This document shows, one piece after another, positions 25,591-35,853 of a stretch of 64,000 nt of DNA (positions are counted from its first letter, which is position 1; the number at the start of each line of letters is the position of its first letter). The notes below the pieces were generated by a model, which saw only the letters and a list, made by a program, of their open reading frames with translations, made no database searches and was not told where the DNA came from. Both the position numbers and the translations under genes were made by a program. Origin of the DNA: Caenorhabditis remanei (lineage: Eukaryota; Nematoda; Chromadorea; Rhabditida; Rhabditidae); contig NC_071330.1 of the NCBI RefSeq assembly GCF_010183535.1, positions 9,281,717-9,345,716 of the forward strand, in the 5' to 3' direction.

Positions 25591-26461
25591 ATGAATTCAT
25601 CTGATGCTTTCAGAATGTCGGGAGTGTTAAAGTCTGATGGATTGGAAATTGCACATGTGGAAGATGATCGTGGAGTACAGGGAGAAGCAGCGATAATTGA
25701 TGTGGACGATCGGGAAGAGTATTTCGTTAAGCCATTGTATACTTATTATTGTACATGTGGAGAGGTTAGTTTCTGCTTAAAAAAAGTAGCGAGAACGTAA
25801 CTTTCAGATGGCAATGATCAGCGACACTCTAATAAATCGGATGCCAAAACGTCAACGAGACGGTTCTCGTGTTATTACTCCCGAGAGAACAACAGCGAAA
25901 ACTTTCGCAAAGCAAGGCGACACTGTCTACATCAAACGAGCGGTTGGGCTGGAGCAGCAATACAGAAAGATTTGCAAAAAATGCTCTGTTCCTCTCTTCT
26001 ATCAACATCCATCAGCTCTGTCGCGCACTTTCATTTTCGCAAACGCTCTTCTATCAGCACAGCAAGTTGGTGGTTTTAGCGGAAACAATGAAGAGCAACG
26101 TGCAAAAAAAGTTATTATGAAGAGAAATGTGAAAAACCAAGGAAAGATGGGAAGTGTTACTGTATCGACTATGGAGGGCGAAGAAGAAGAAGAAATGGAG
26201 GCGGTAAGTTTTCCTGGATTTCAAGCTACATTTTTTGGCGTCTTATTGATCTTTAAAAATCTTCAAAAATTGAAATCCAAATAATTACAGAGAGAAACTG
26301 CTGAGTCATACACTATGAATGCCCGAATTGTTCATGATGCTCTGAAAAGAAAAGGATTCACTTCATCGGCAGGAGGCGGAAAGTTTGCTGTTCCCGAAAC
26401 ACCATCATCGTCTGTTCCAGCTACTCCGAATACCAAAAGAAAGCGAGGAACTCTTGTATAA
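25591..26461 (+). CDS. STEEP1/CXorf56 family protein
   Basis: Exons 25591-25764, 25808-26203 and 26291-26461 give 246 aa. Matches to the family: [55 protein letters not shown] with SVPLFYQHP, and the acidic [17 protein letters not shown] followed by [18 protein letters not shown]. Two Cys pairs (CTC and CKKC) are conserved. In mammals STEEP1 promotes ER exit of STING, and the plant and yeast relatives are spliceosome-associated. Nematodes use this ancient gene in a context that cannot be read from sequence. The C-terminus is basic (TKRKRGTLV). A CTACAG acceptor lies five bases before the ATG. It is the last of four close plus-strand genes, and its stop is only 40 bases from the convergent GatC stop. 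Confidence 0.9.
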
Positions 26462-26501
26462 AGTTTTTATATTAAAAGAGATCTCAATCATTATTCATAA
26501 A

Positions 26502-27144
26502 CTATTTTCTTCTTCCTTCTACAAGTCTTATAGTTTTAGCTTCCGGTGAAACAGGTTTACCAATGGTGTCCCACTTGTTAATCACATTCAAGTCAAACCG
26601 TTCGTTCGATTCGAGTGGTACATTTCCAGGTGGAGTGACGAAAAAATCATCGAAGCGGACAGCGGCATTTCGAAAAACTTTATCAATTGGAAGTGGTTCC
26701 TCTTCAACGTCGTCGAACGTGGGACATTCTTGACTTTCCCAAACGGTGTGCATCGGCTCGATATCCTGTAAATAAATAAATTAACGTGCGGTAGACGAAG
26801 ATTATGCTATACCTCCACATCAACAAGCTCCAGTCTTTTGGCCATTCGGATTGAATTGCGCAAGTTTGCAACAGCTTGCTCAGAATCAAATCGAACTAAT
26901 GAGAGTCGTTCTAAATGACTGATCAGTTTCGCATCAATGGGTGGCATTTCAGAAAGAAGAGATTCATCTATCTGAATACCATGTTTTAGTTTTTTTTGAA
27001 ACAAATGAAAAATCTTACTTTACTGTTATAAGGTTCATCTGGAATATGCACTTTATCCCCTTCGAATGGTGTTTTTCTCTTCCCGCTTCCATTAGTGCTG
27101 GCCCGTCTTGTAGAAGTCAAGACGATTTTGAAGAAGCGATTCAT
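26502..27144 (-). CDS. Mitochondrial glutamyl-tRNA(Gln) amidotransferase subunit C
   Basis: Exons 27144-27019, 26971-26813 and 26765-26502 give 182 aa. The N-terminus (MNRFFKIVLTSTRRAST) is basic and Ser/Thr-rich, a typical mitochondrial presequence. The GatC core follows: LISHLERLSLVRFDSEQAVA, then RLELVDVEDIEPMHTVWE, PLPIDKVFRNAAVRFDDFFV and TPPGNVPLES. GatC tethers subunits A and B of the enzyme that converts misacylated Glu-tRNA(Gln) to Gln-tRNA(Gln) in mitochondria. The ATG sits directly after a TTTTTAG acceptor and only 52 bases from the stop of a small upstream ORF, so the two may be co-transcribed. The 3' end is convergent with STEEP1 at a 40-base gap, so the UTRs must overlap. Confidence 0.9.
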
Positions 27145-27195
27145 CTAAAAATATAATTGGTGAATTTTCGAAATATATATTTTTTTAAACTTCAA

Positions 27196-27342
27196 CTAAG
27201 CAAGAAGCTTCTGCAGTTGTCCAAATTGGCCCAACTTTTTCAAATGTAACCACGCTCTATTGGGACTAACTTTTGGCGTCCATTTAAACTCTGTTTTTGC
27301 AACCTTCCCTTTGATATTATCGGAATAAAAAAGTTCCGACAT
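27196..27342 (-). CDS. Small 48-aa ORF starting inside a MITE end
   Basis: ATG at 27342 opens a frame of 48 codons: MSELFYSD, then NIKGKVAKTEFKWTPK, then a basic, amphipathic C-terminal part (NRAWLHLKKLGQFGQLQKLL). The first 26 bases belong to the terminal inverted repeat of the 417-bp element; the rest is host sequence with coding-like composition. I see two readings: the host gene lost its own 5' exon when the element inserted and now uses the element's ATG, or the original upstream exon is spliced in from elsewhere and the ATG is incidental. The family is not recognised. It lies 52 bases upstream of GatC on the same strand. Confidence 0.4.
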   Translation of the reverse strand: MSELFYSDNIKGKVAKTEFKWTPKVSPNRAWLHLKKLGQFGQLQKLLA

Positions 27343-27733
27343 TTTTTACCGACACGCAAGAGTCGCGGTACTGGTAGATCAGAAACGCCCACTCATCATA
27401 AACATTTCTTCTGCAAAATCAGGGCACGGTTTCATTGAATTCGCGGGTGAAGTTTTGTTTGAAAATACCACTTTTTAAATAAAATTTGACCTATTTCCTT
27501 TAAAATTTGATCTTTTTTCCTCAAACTTCATGGCGGAAATGAAATTTTAAGGGAAATAGGTCAAATTTTATTTAAAAAGTGGTATTTTCAAACAAAACTT
27601 CACCCGCGAATTCAATGAAACCGTGCCCTGATTTTGCAGAAGAAATGTTTATGATGAGTGGGCGTTTCTGATCTACCAGTACCGCGACTCTTGCGTGTCG
27701 GTAAAAAATGTCGGAACTTTTTTATTCCGATAA
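27317..27733. mobile_element. 417-bp palindromic MITE, copy 1 (TA target)
   Basis: Near-perfect inverted repeat: two ~192-base arms around a ~33-base loop. The ends are TTATCGGAATAAAAAAGTTC and its complement, flanked on both sides by TA (27315-27316 and 27734-27735), the duplication made by Tc1/mariner-type transposases. There is no coding capacity. The element carries an outward-facing ATG in each end. Confidence 0.93.
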
Positions 27734-27925
27734 TACTTCTTCACCAGATTCCGGTTGAAATTTCAGCATAATCTTCACCATATCTCTGACAATCAATTTT
27801 ATCAAAAATTTTTACATTATCTTCATTCTAACTTCTCTAGGATTGCTATTCGAGCACCTCTTTTTCAGTTCTATCAAAGAATACTCTAGTTTGAACACAT
27901 TGTTTGGAACCAATAAATAATAATA

Positions 27926-28342
27926 TTATCGGAATAAAAAAGTTCCGACATTTTTTACCGACACGCAAGAGTCGCGGTACTGGTAGATCAGAAACGCCCA
28001 CTCATCATAAACATTTCTTCTGCAAAATCAGGGCACGGTTTCATTGAATTCGCGGGTGAAGTTTTGTTTGAAAATACCACTTTTTAAATAAAATTTGACC
28101 TATTTCCTTTAAAATTTGATCTTTTTTCCTCAAACTTCATGGCGGAAATGAAATTTTAAGGGAAATAGGTCAAATTTTATTTAAAAAGTGGTATTTTCAA
28201 ACAAAACTTCACCCGCGAATTCAATGAAACCGTGCCCTGATTTTGCAGAAGAAATGTTTATGATGAGTGGGCGTTTCTGATCTACCAGTACCGCGACTCT
28301 TGCGTGTCGGTAAAAAATGTCGGAACTTTTTTATTCCGATAA
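27926..28342. mobile_element. 417-bp palindromic MITE, copy 2 (TA target)
   Basis: Same length as copy 1 and, by eye, identical in sequence and orientation (the loop distinguishes orientation). It is flanked by TA at 27924-27925 and 28343-28344. The identity implies very recent insertion or gene conversion. The 192 bp between the copies are unique host sequence with no clear gene. Confidence 0.93.
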
Positions 28343-28620
28343 TAACTTGCACCCATCCGTTGATCAAAGGTCAACGCGTTGACCTTCATGATGTTTCTGT
28401 TTACGAGTTGTTTTCTATCTCTACGTCCATGTTTTCCAATTTACAGCGAATGTTTCTTGTTACGAAATATTACAATTGTTTATTCTGGCAAACATTCAAA
28501 ACCACCAAAAGGATTACTTTTTTGAATTTGCGGGTTCTAACCGTGACTACTCTTTGACCTGATATTGCTCAGCCTAAAATGCTCATCTCAACTCGTGACT
28601 TCTTCATTTCAGATGAGCAA

Positions 28621-31012
28621 ATGGGTAATGTTAATACGATTCCTGTAGTTTCACAAGCCAAATCACTGGTTCAAGTCGTAACTGGAGATCCAGATGGAGC
28701 CGCTGAAACGCAAGAAAAATTCTTTCATGAATGTATTGGAGTCTCACAAGTTTGTGCACATTTCTAGAGTTTTAAATATACTTGTTTATTTTCGGTGACT
28801 TCTCTCGTCTATTTGGCAACTGGAGATCCGGAAAAAGCAGGAGAAACGCAGGTCAGATGTGGAAAACAACTTTCGAATTTTGCTGATGGTGTTCCTGTTG
28901 TAGGCCATGTTAAAGGTAATGAAGTATTAAATCTTGCCTGAGACTACACTTGATGATTAAGGAGGAATTCATCATCTGGTTGGTGATCACGAAGGAGGAA
29001 ACAAAGCAATCGTTAGTGCAACAAGAACTACTGGTGTGATGGTCGGAGGAGCTACAGGTACATTATATTTTCAAAATAATTTTTGTAGAAACTCATTTTA
29101 ATCGAATATCTCAGGGTTTCTTGTTGGTGGACCTGTTGGTGCAGTCGCTGGCGGAATCGCAGCTGGTGCAACGTTAGATGGAGCAGCTACATTGGGATCT
29201 TCACTCAGAGAGAATGAATACAAGTCGGCCAAAAATTAGCTTATTTTCATATACATTCTGTTTTTTTCAGACCAGAAGGAATGTTTGCGAGTGTCCAAGA
29301 AGTAATTGATCGACCATCCGGTGGAGCTGTTTTCGATGCTTTAGCAGTTCCAGTTTTCGATGGACTTGCTGGATATCAAGGTGGCAAAATTGCAGGTGCT
29401 TTGGAAAACGGTTTGTTGCGTTTTTTTTCTATGAGCAATTTCTGAAATTTTAATTACTATTTAGCAGCAGCAGCAAAAGCGGCCAATGCACCGCTCGATC
29501 CTCAAACAGCTGCAAAAGCTGCGGAAGTTCGTGTTTACGCTGATCGAGTGAGAAATCAGATGTTACATCAGTATTTATAAACATGTTTTCTTGCAGGCCA
29601 TGGCAATAGCAGAAGATATGCGTGAAACTCCTGGAGTTACAACTGGACAATTATTAAAGCAATATGACGTGGCTATGGCACTTGACAAAAAAGCTACTCT
29701 AATTGAAAATGGTCATTAATCAGACAAAACTGATCACATAACAAATTTTCATATTTTAGCAGGTCGTCCACCTCCTCCTGTTTTTGATCCTAAAGCGAGT
29801 TCAAGACCCAATGTATATCCACCGGGAGTGCAAGAAGACGATAGACAAAGGAAAAAATTCAGAAACAGTGAGAGTTCTTCTTTGAGATTATAATGGAAGC
29901 TGTTTATATAGGCTAGCAACAATATCAACGTACTCAAGAAACAACATCAACTTCATTATCAACTTCTACTTCGACACCAACTTCTGAATCTCCAACATCG
30001 TCTACATTCAATTTTTCTGCAAACGGAGAACTCACATTTCATAAAGAGCTCCAGAAAGTAATCACTGCCTTCAGTGAGTTCTCTGTTTCAGAATATTAGT
30101 ACTTCCTTTTATTTCAGAATTATTTGATTCGTTGAATGCCTACGATCTTTCGGTGATTGAATCAAAAGTTAATCAATTCTTGAGAGGAAAAGGAGCTCAA
30201 GTTATACAAACGGAGAAGATTTTTACAAAAGTAATGCTCAATGAAAGTGAAAATCAGAACTTCAAATCAGAACATGTTGTTTCTGTTTTATATGGGAAAA
30301 CTACTGCAGAGAAGTTCGAAAAGAAAAATCCTTTGCGAGGTTTTCAAGTAACGTATATCTATTCTCTGAAGCTGGTGAATAAATTCGAATAAGTTCAGGT
30401 TCTGCTACGTCATCAATCAGAGTCAATGGGAGCTCTTCATATTCTTCTCTCTCATCCTCAAGATATGCTAGACATTCTTCCTGGACTAGATATTTCACTT
30501 TTCCCACCACACATTCGGCAGTTCTTGGAGAATGATTTAGATAACTTGAGAAATGGAAAGCAACGAAGATTGCTTACCGAAGCACAGAAACTGGCAATGG
30601 TTGAGGAGGCTAAACAAGTGAGTGAATATACTCCAAAAAAAAACGTTCAAAGCTTTGCAGTATTACATCAAAAATCCTTGGAATCGTCGTAAAATGATTG
30701 CAAACGAGTTGATTCTAGTGGCATACCTCCGTATTCATATGAATCCTGCCAACTTTTTTGCTCATCAATTTTTCCCGGTTTCATCAAACCGACAACAGTT
30801 TCGGTATGTTTCCCTAGTTTAATAAAATTTAACTATCTCATTTCAGAGTTGTTTTCAATATGTCAACAACATCTGGAAATGTACGCCAGTTGTCGATTTG
30901 CTTGAGTTGTGATCAAGGTGGAACTGGTAAAGCAATCATCTACAAATCACCTGGAAAAGACGGCGTCGACTGTGACTGTTATGAAATCGTCACTTCTTTT
31001 TTACTTTGTTAA
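28621..31012 (+). CDS. Nematode-type MGN repeat protein, function unknown
   Basis: Exons fitted: 28621-28749, 28795-28915, 28962-29057, 29115-29223, 29271-29410, 29465-29547, 29597-29711, 29760-29827, 29917-30073, 30118-30347, 30399-30617, 30661-30803, 30847-31012. The protein begins MGNVNT, a good N-myristoylation signal. Two repeats follow (SLVQVVTGDPDGAAETQ and SLVYLATGDPEKAGETQ) with a third weaker one (GDHEGGNKA), then a Gly/Ala-rich hydrophobic stretch (TTGVMVGGATGFLVGG, VAGGIAAGATLDGA), an Ala-rich helix, a Ser/Thr-rich linker and a C-terminal region with CLSC and DCDC. I know of similar worm proteins by their MGN start but no function. The first intron (28750-28794) ends TTTTCG instead of TTTCAG, so it may be damaged. 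The intron 29828-29916 was chosen because the nearer donor (29868) leads to a stop. Confidence 0.7.
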
Positions 31013-31126
31013 ACACAGAATACATCTTTGGTTATAACTAATAAATCATGCGTAATGTTTTTCGATTCAGACTAACAGAAACAGATTCATCACTGCAATA
31101 TAACATATGTTATCACAGAAAATAAA

Positions 31127-31958
31127 TCAAAACTTGAATTTAGGAACACGAACTTGTCCAACGATTGCTCGAATTCCTCTCATGCGAGCGTTGACGAAGA
31201 ATCTGCGAACTTCTTCCGGCGATAGTCCAAGTCTTTCAGCCAACTCTTTCTTTCTCGATTCCGGCAGTTTGGAGTTTTGATTGAATTCGAATGTAAGCGT
31301 CTGATTAGCAAGCGTTTTTGAAATTTTATTCTTTTTTGAAGATGAAGCAGTTGTTGATGATGATGCAGAACTCAATACTCCAGATGACGAAGCCGCTGCC
31401 TAGAAATGCAATTATCTCATAACTATAAAAATTTCCGTCAAACCTTTGATGCCGGATTCATCTTTTGGACGATTCGTGGCGGCATAACAAAAGGATATGG
31501 ATTCGAAGACATTACCCACTAAAAGAAAACATAATAATTTGTCAATCGATTGCAATCAAATAATAATGTATTATATACCATTCCTCTCGGTCGACGCTTT
31601 TTGGGAATATCATGAACCACATCGCTGCTGACAGAAATCTGGAACAACATTGATTTGAAATTCATTATGATAACTTCTTATGTAACTTGCCGGTATAGTT
31701 CGCTTTCCCATTTCACGGGCTTCTGTTTCTCTTTGATCTTTCATATCGAATTTGAAGAAGTTAGCAACTTGTTCAGGGCTCAGTTGATATTTGGAGGCTA
31801 AAGCTAGCTTTCTCTGTTCTGACAACGTATGTTCAAATTGGAACTCGATGCGGAGAAGCTCTGAAGTTTCATCAGAAATCTTCATTTCCCTAAAAATCTT
31901 TAAACCGTTAACTAGGAAGCGTTTTCCTTGATTACCTTTCGCGGTTTTGTTCGTTCAT
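31127..31958 (-). CDS. Divergent double-homeodomain protein
   Basis: Exons 31958-31936, 31889-31691, 31638-31579, 31518-31444 and 31399-31127 give 209 aa from the first in-frame ATG (MNEQNRERE). An acceptor 21 bases upstream leaves room for another 5' exon. Residues about 17-60 form a homeodomain-like unit (HTLSEQRKLALASKYQLSPE, then QVANFFKFDMKDQRE) that lacks Trp48 and Asn51. Residues about 145-196 form a second (KLPESRKKELAERLGLSPEE, then VRRFFVNARMRGIRA) that has FF for WF but keeps Asn51 and Arg53, so it may still bind DNA. A basic KKRRPR and a Ser-rich spacer separate them. Intron 31690-31639 is a GC-A G type with a GCAAGT donor. The start is 344 bp from that of the divergent HOCHOB gene. 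It is probably a nuclear transcription factor; the orthologue is not named. Confidence 0.78.
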
Positions 31959-32302
31959 GTCGCTCACCAATAATTCTAGTCTGAAAATTCAACTTTGACA
32001 AGTTTAATTTAAAAATAGATAAGAAATCTAAGAAAGGCTGATACGATATTACTCGGGCAGCGATTCCTGGGACCAACAAATCAGCAAAGAAATCAACGTT
32101 TCCCGCTGATGTTTTTAGTGTTCGCGTCGAGACCTACAGTGTCGAAAAAGGCATGCGCCAGTGGAAAAACATTGTGTGCTGTTTTTTTTTCCAATTCCGA
32201 ACAGGGAACTGCCTTTTCCGACACTGTAGTTTTCGGAGTGAACCTTAAAATACACAAAGTAAACATTCTGAGAATTAAATTAAAAACCCGTTGAGCGCTA
32301 GA
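31959..32302. promoter_or_regulatory. Shared control region of two homeobox genes
   Basis: These 344 bp separate the divergent start codons of the double-homeodomain gene and the triple-HOCHOB gene. A 90-bp transposon-like element occupies the centre. Any unlisted 5' exon of the minus-strand gene (acceptor near 31980) would also lie here. Confidence 0.5.
32137..32226. mobile_element. 90-bp Tc1/mariner-type MITE
   Basis: The ends CAGTGTCGAAAAAGGCA and TGCCTTTTCCGACACTG are inverted complements with one mismatch, and TA flanks both sides (32135-32136 and 32227-32228). A CAGTG start and TA target are Tc1/mariner hallmarks. There is no coding capacity. Confidence 0.8.
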
Positions 32303-35300
32303 ATGGAGAACTTTGAAGGCGATCCCCACTCTCCAGATCTGCAACTGAAGGTACACTTTTTTTTATAGAAAATTAAAATTGCCAAAACTGCTTTCAGCCA
32401 CCATGCACTACGGAAGCGTTGCTTAAAAATGAGAACGAACAAGAAAAGCCGAGCGGAAATGAAGGTTCATCGAGTTTGAGTAGTTCTGAGGTATCGTTTT
32501 TTTTTAAAATCCAATATCTAGCTATTTACAGAAATCCGTAAGCAGTGAAAATGATAACGGGTTAAAACTCCCACCGGAAACCGTTTCGATTTCTTGGTGT
32601 AAAGAAAAAACCAGTCAACTCGAAAATCAGCGAGGACTCGCATTGTCTAGGAAGATCCACGATGATGAAGTGAAATACGAGAAATTCAGAAACCTTTTGT
32701 AATTTACATTGTTTCAGTTACCCGAGAAAATAATTAAACATTATGACCAATCGCTCATCAAAGCCAGAAGAAATGATTACTCGCCCCCGGGACGCACAAT
32801 GAAAAATTTTTCTCCTTACGAATTCGCTGGTGATGTAACTTATTTTGGTGTGAACAAGCATCCGTCTATTCACGACATGATCGATATTTCGGAAGAAGTA
32901 TTTGTACCATACGACCAAGTGTTTCACAGATTTAGTGAACTTCGAATTATTAATCATGAAAGATGCGAGAAGAACGATACATGCGAAAGAGTTTCAAAGT
33001 ACTTTATTTCAAAAATTGGTTACAATGGGCTACTAACTGAAAACACCGTGGCAATGATGCATCACGAGTTCAAAAACTTCATTCACTTGGGACCAATGAC
33101 TGACACCGGTCGCATTCATTTGATTGTCGATAAACTTGATTTGGCACCTGATACTGTCCGAAAGTTTTACTACAAATGGTTTATAAAATCACGTCAACTT
33201 GAGAGTACCTTGGTAAGAATAAGTTTATTTTTATAGAGGTTGGGTTCTTAAGAACTGAATTCGAAACTATCATGAGTATATTTCTTGATAATGATGTGTA
33301 AAGTTAGTTTTTTTTCAGGAAACGGTAGTTTTTGAAGAACAAAAGTTATATCAAAGAGAAATAGAGAGACATCATGCTCACATGCAAAACACACCTGGAG
33401 ATCATGAATATTCAAAAAGAATGGTACCGTTCGAAATCATTTTCTGTTCATCTTATTCATTTTAGTCTCGAAGAGATTTGAAAACTGAATCGCTTCTTCG
33501 AATTATTCATAAGAGACCAGAAATGACCGTCTCTGAGGCAATCATCGTGTCCAGTATCTACAAGGTAGACATTAAAAAAATTCATTTGCTGGTCAAAAAG
33601 AATCTAGAAAGCATGCGAATCGTAAGTTTCTCACCTCAAAGACAATTTATCACTGTTGTTTACAGATACAAGAGTGTTTTGAAGATAACTGCGATTCAGA
33701 ATTTGTTAATTTCACTCCATCGAATGTTTCGAATAGGAAATATGACAACGACCCATCAACGTTCGATTCTGCTCCAGAAGACGATAGAGAGCAGCAGGTT
33801 GTTCCACAATTTTATAAATCTTTTAATTTTTTAAATGTTTTCAGGAATGCAAAAGAAACATTCGTAATGATATTGAGATGGGTGAAGAACAGAAGAATGT
33901 TGATTTGATACCCGACGGCAATCCTCATGCTTCACTTGCATTGACTGCAGAAATGCTCAATATTAGCAATATGCTATCTGGTCCAGATTGTTCCAAAAAC
34001 AGATTTGCTGGAGATTTTCAACTTTTCGAACTCAACCGACATCCATCCATCGGAGAAATGCTCGCAATTTCGAAAATGACTGGAGCAAAATATAAACAGG
34101 TCTTCTACAGATTCCGAGATTTTCGAAATGCTCTAAAAGAACCATGTCCAAGAAATGATAATTGCCGTAAAGTATTAAAGTTTTTTGCTCATCGAACAGA
34201 ATATGATGGTATCTTGCATGGAAAATCGGTGAATAAGATGTACGATCTGTTCGAAAAGTTTGGTGCCGATGGGAAGTCACCAGATATTGGCTACATACAC
34301 CTAGTGGCAGAACAAGTCGATTTGCCAGCGTTCGTTGTCCGTGAACAATACAAAGAATGGTTCATGAGTATGAAAAAGGAAGAGGATGAGGATGAATCAT
34401 CTGATACACCAGAGATAAACCGCAAAAAAGAGCTTTATGAAAGACTTGAAAACGAGTACAGCGCTAGCTCGGAAATTTCATATGAACGACTTGTGCACAT
34501 GGCAAAGAAGTACGATACAACTCAAAAGAATATTCTGAATTTTTTCGATTCGAAAATCGAACATATTGAAGAACTACCAGAATCAGTAGGCTTTTTCTGC
34601 ACATATCTGCTGACTTCTAATAGTTTCTATGATTCAGGCAATACCCGAAGCATCATCGGATCTCCATGAAGCATTGAATGTATCCATTGGCAAAAATTCA
34701 ACGAAAGAAATTTTGAATCAACTCAACGAGAAGTTTTTGAAAAATGACTTCAATTCAAAACCTAACAATTATGAATTATACCAACAGGAAGTGAGTTGTT
34801 ACACAGTAGTATTTGATTCTATTATAATTACAGCCATCAAAGAAAGCTAGTAATAACTCGAATTTGGCAAAAAATGCAATAGGAACGGACTATTATGAAG
34901 CAAACGAAAGTCTCTACGAAATGTCTCAAAATACACCACATGTTTCGGGAGGTTTTAAGCGAAATATAATACCAACGAGCTCTTCCTATTCAAAACGTAT
35001 AAAATTAGGTTCGATCAATTCGAGGCACTCGGAAAATCAAAGAGAACAGGTGGAAACAGAAGATGTAGAGATCGATGTCGTTGGGTTGGATGACGATTCT
35101 GGAGAAAGCGAAGTTGAGATAACTCATACTGCAGATGACTACAAAAGCATATATCAGTTTCCTGATGATTTTGAAATATTTCAAGCCAATCGTCATCCTA
35201 CAATCCTTGAAATGATCAACATTTCGTATGATACAGGAGTTTCTTATGAACAAGTGTTCTTTCGATTCAAGCATTTCCGTAAGTTGAACAACGAAGTATG

Positions 35301-35714
35301 TTCTCCAGGAGATCCTTGTGAAAAAGTGGAGAAGTTCAGCGAAGCTAACCCAGATTTGGGAGGAGTCCTTGATAAAAGAACATTGGGTATCATCTACGAG
35401 GAATTCGAGCATCTCATCCATTTGGGATATTACTTACCACTCGGCTACATTCATATGATTATGGAAAAAGTCGATTTGCCTGCTTCTGTTATCAGATTGC
35501 AATACGGAGAATGGTATAGTAAGCGAAGAGGTTATCCTAAGGTTTGATTTCAATTATTTTAAGCATGAAACATTTAATTCATTTTCAGGGAGTTTTACCA
35601 GATATGTCCAATTCAACAATGCTGACTGGACTTGCACCAAAAGAAGAAGATAGATTATACCTAACGAATGACGAGTCGGTACAATCAGGAGAAAATAACA
35701 CAGGCAAAGAATGA
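32303..35714 (+). CDS. Triple-HOCHOB homeobox protein
   Basis: Eleven exons (32303-32350, 32398-32490, 32532-32669, 32718-33212, 33319-33423, 33466-33621, 33666-33797, 33845-34585, 34638-34790, 34834-35541, 35589-35714), all separated by phase-0 introns, give 964 aa. Three ~120-residue modules lie at about 131-251, 446-564 and 798-917. Each has RHPSI-like/KHPSI start, a helix pair ending [VF]xxRFxxxR, an invariant C-x5-C (CEKNDTC, CPRNDNC, CSPGDPC), then a second helix set with IHL/IHM and a [KE]W[FY] end. Extra homeodomain-like units lie at about 297-345 (KRPEMTVSEAIIVSSIYKVD) and 583-630. This matches the HOCHOB double homeodomain described for a few nematode ceh genes (for example ceh-91). 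Role is presumed DNA binding. The stop is 139 bp from that of the convergent gene. Confidence 0.85.
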
Positions 35715-35853
35715 CTCATTTTTTCCTCATCACTGACAAATCTATTTTAATGCTCGTTTTTTTCAACATGTTTCTGTTGATTTTAAGGTCATTGACCACA
35801 TTTTTAATAAAAAAAGTGTTAATATCTTCATAAACAGAACTATTGAATAAAAG

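Noticed and set aside
28267..28557. Plus-strand open frame leaving the right end of MITE copy 2
   Set aside because: It starts in the element and runs into AT-rich sequence with no coding character, unlike the minus-strand frame at the left end of copy 1.
29868..29916. Apparent in-frame stop at an exon join in the MGN-repeat gene
   Set aside because: Using the donor GTGCAAG at 29828 with the CTAG acceptor at 29916 restores the frame, so this is not a second lesion.
32093..32356. Minus-strand 87-codon frame across the homeobox promoter
   Set aside because: It crosses the 90-bp MITE and is out of frame with the adjacent homeobox exons.
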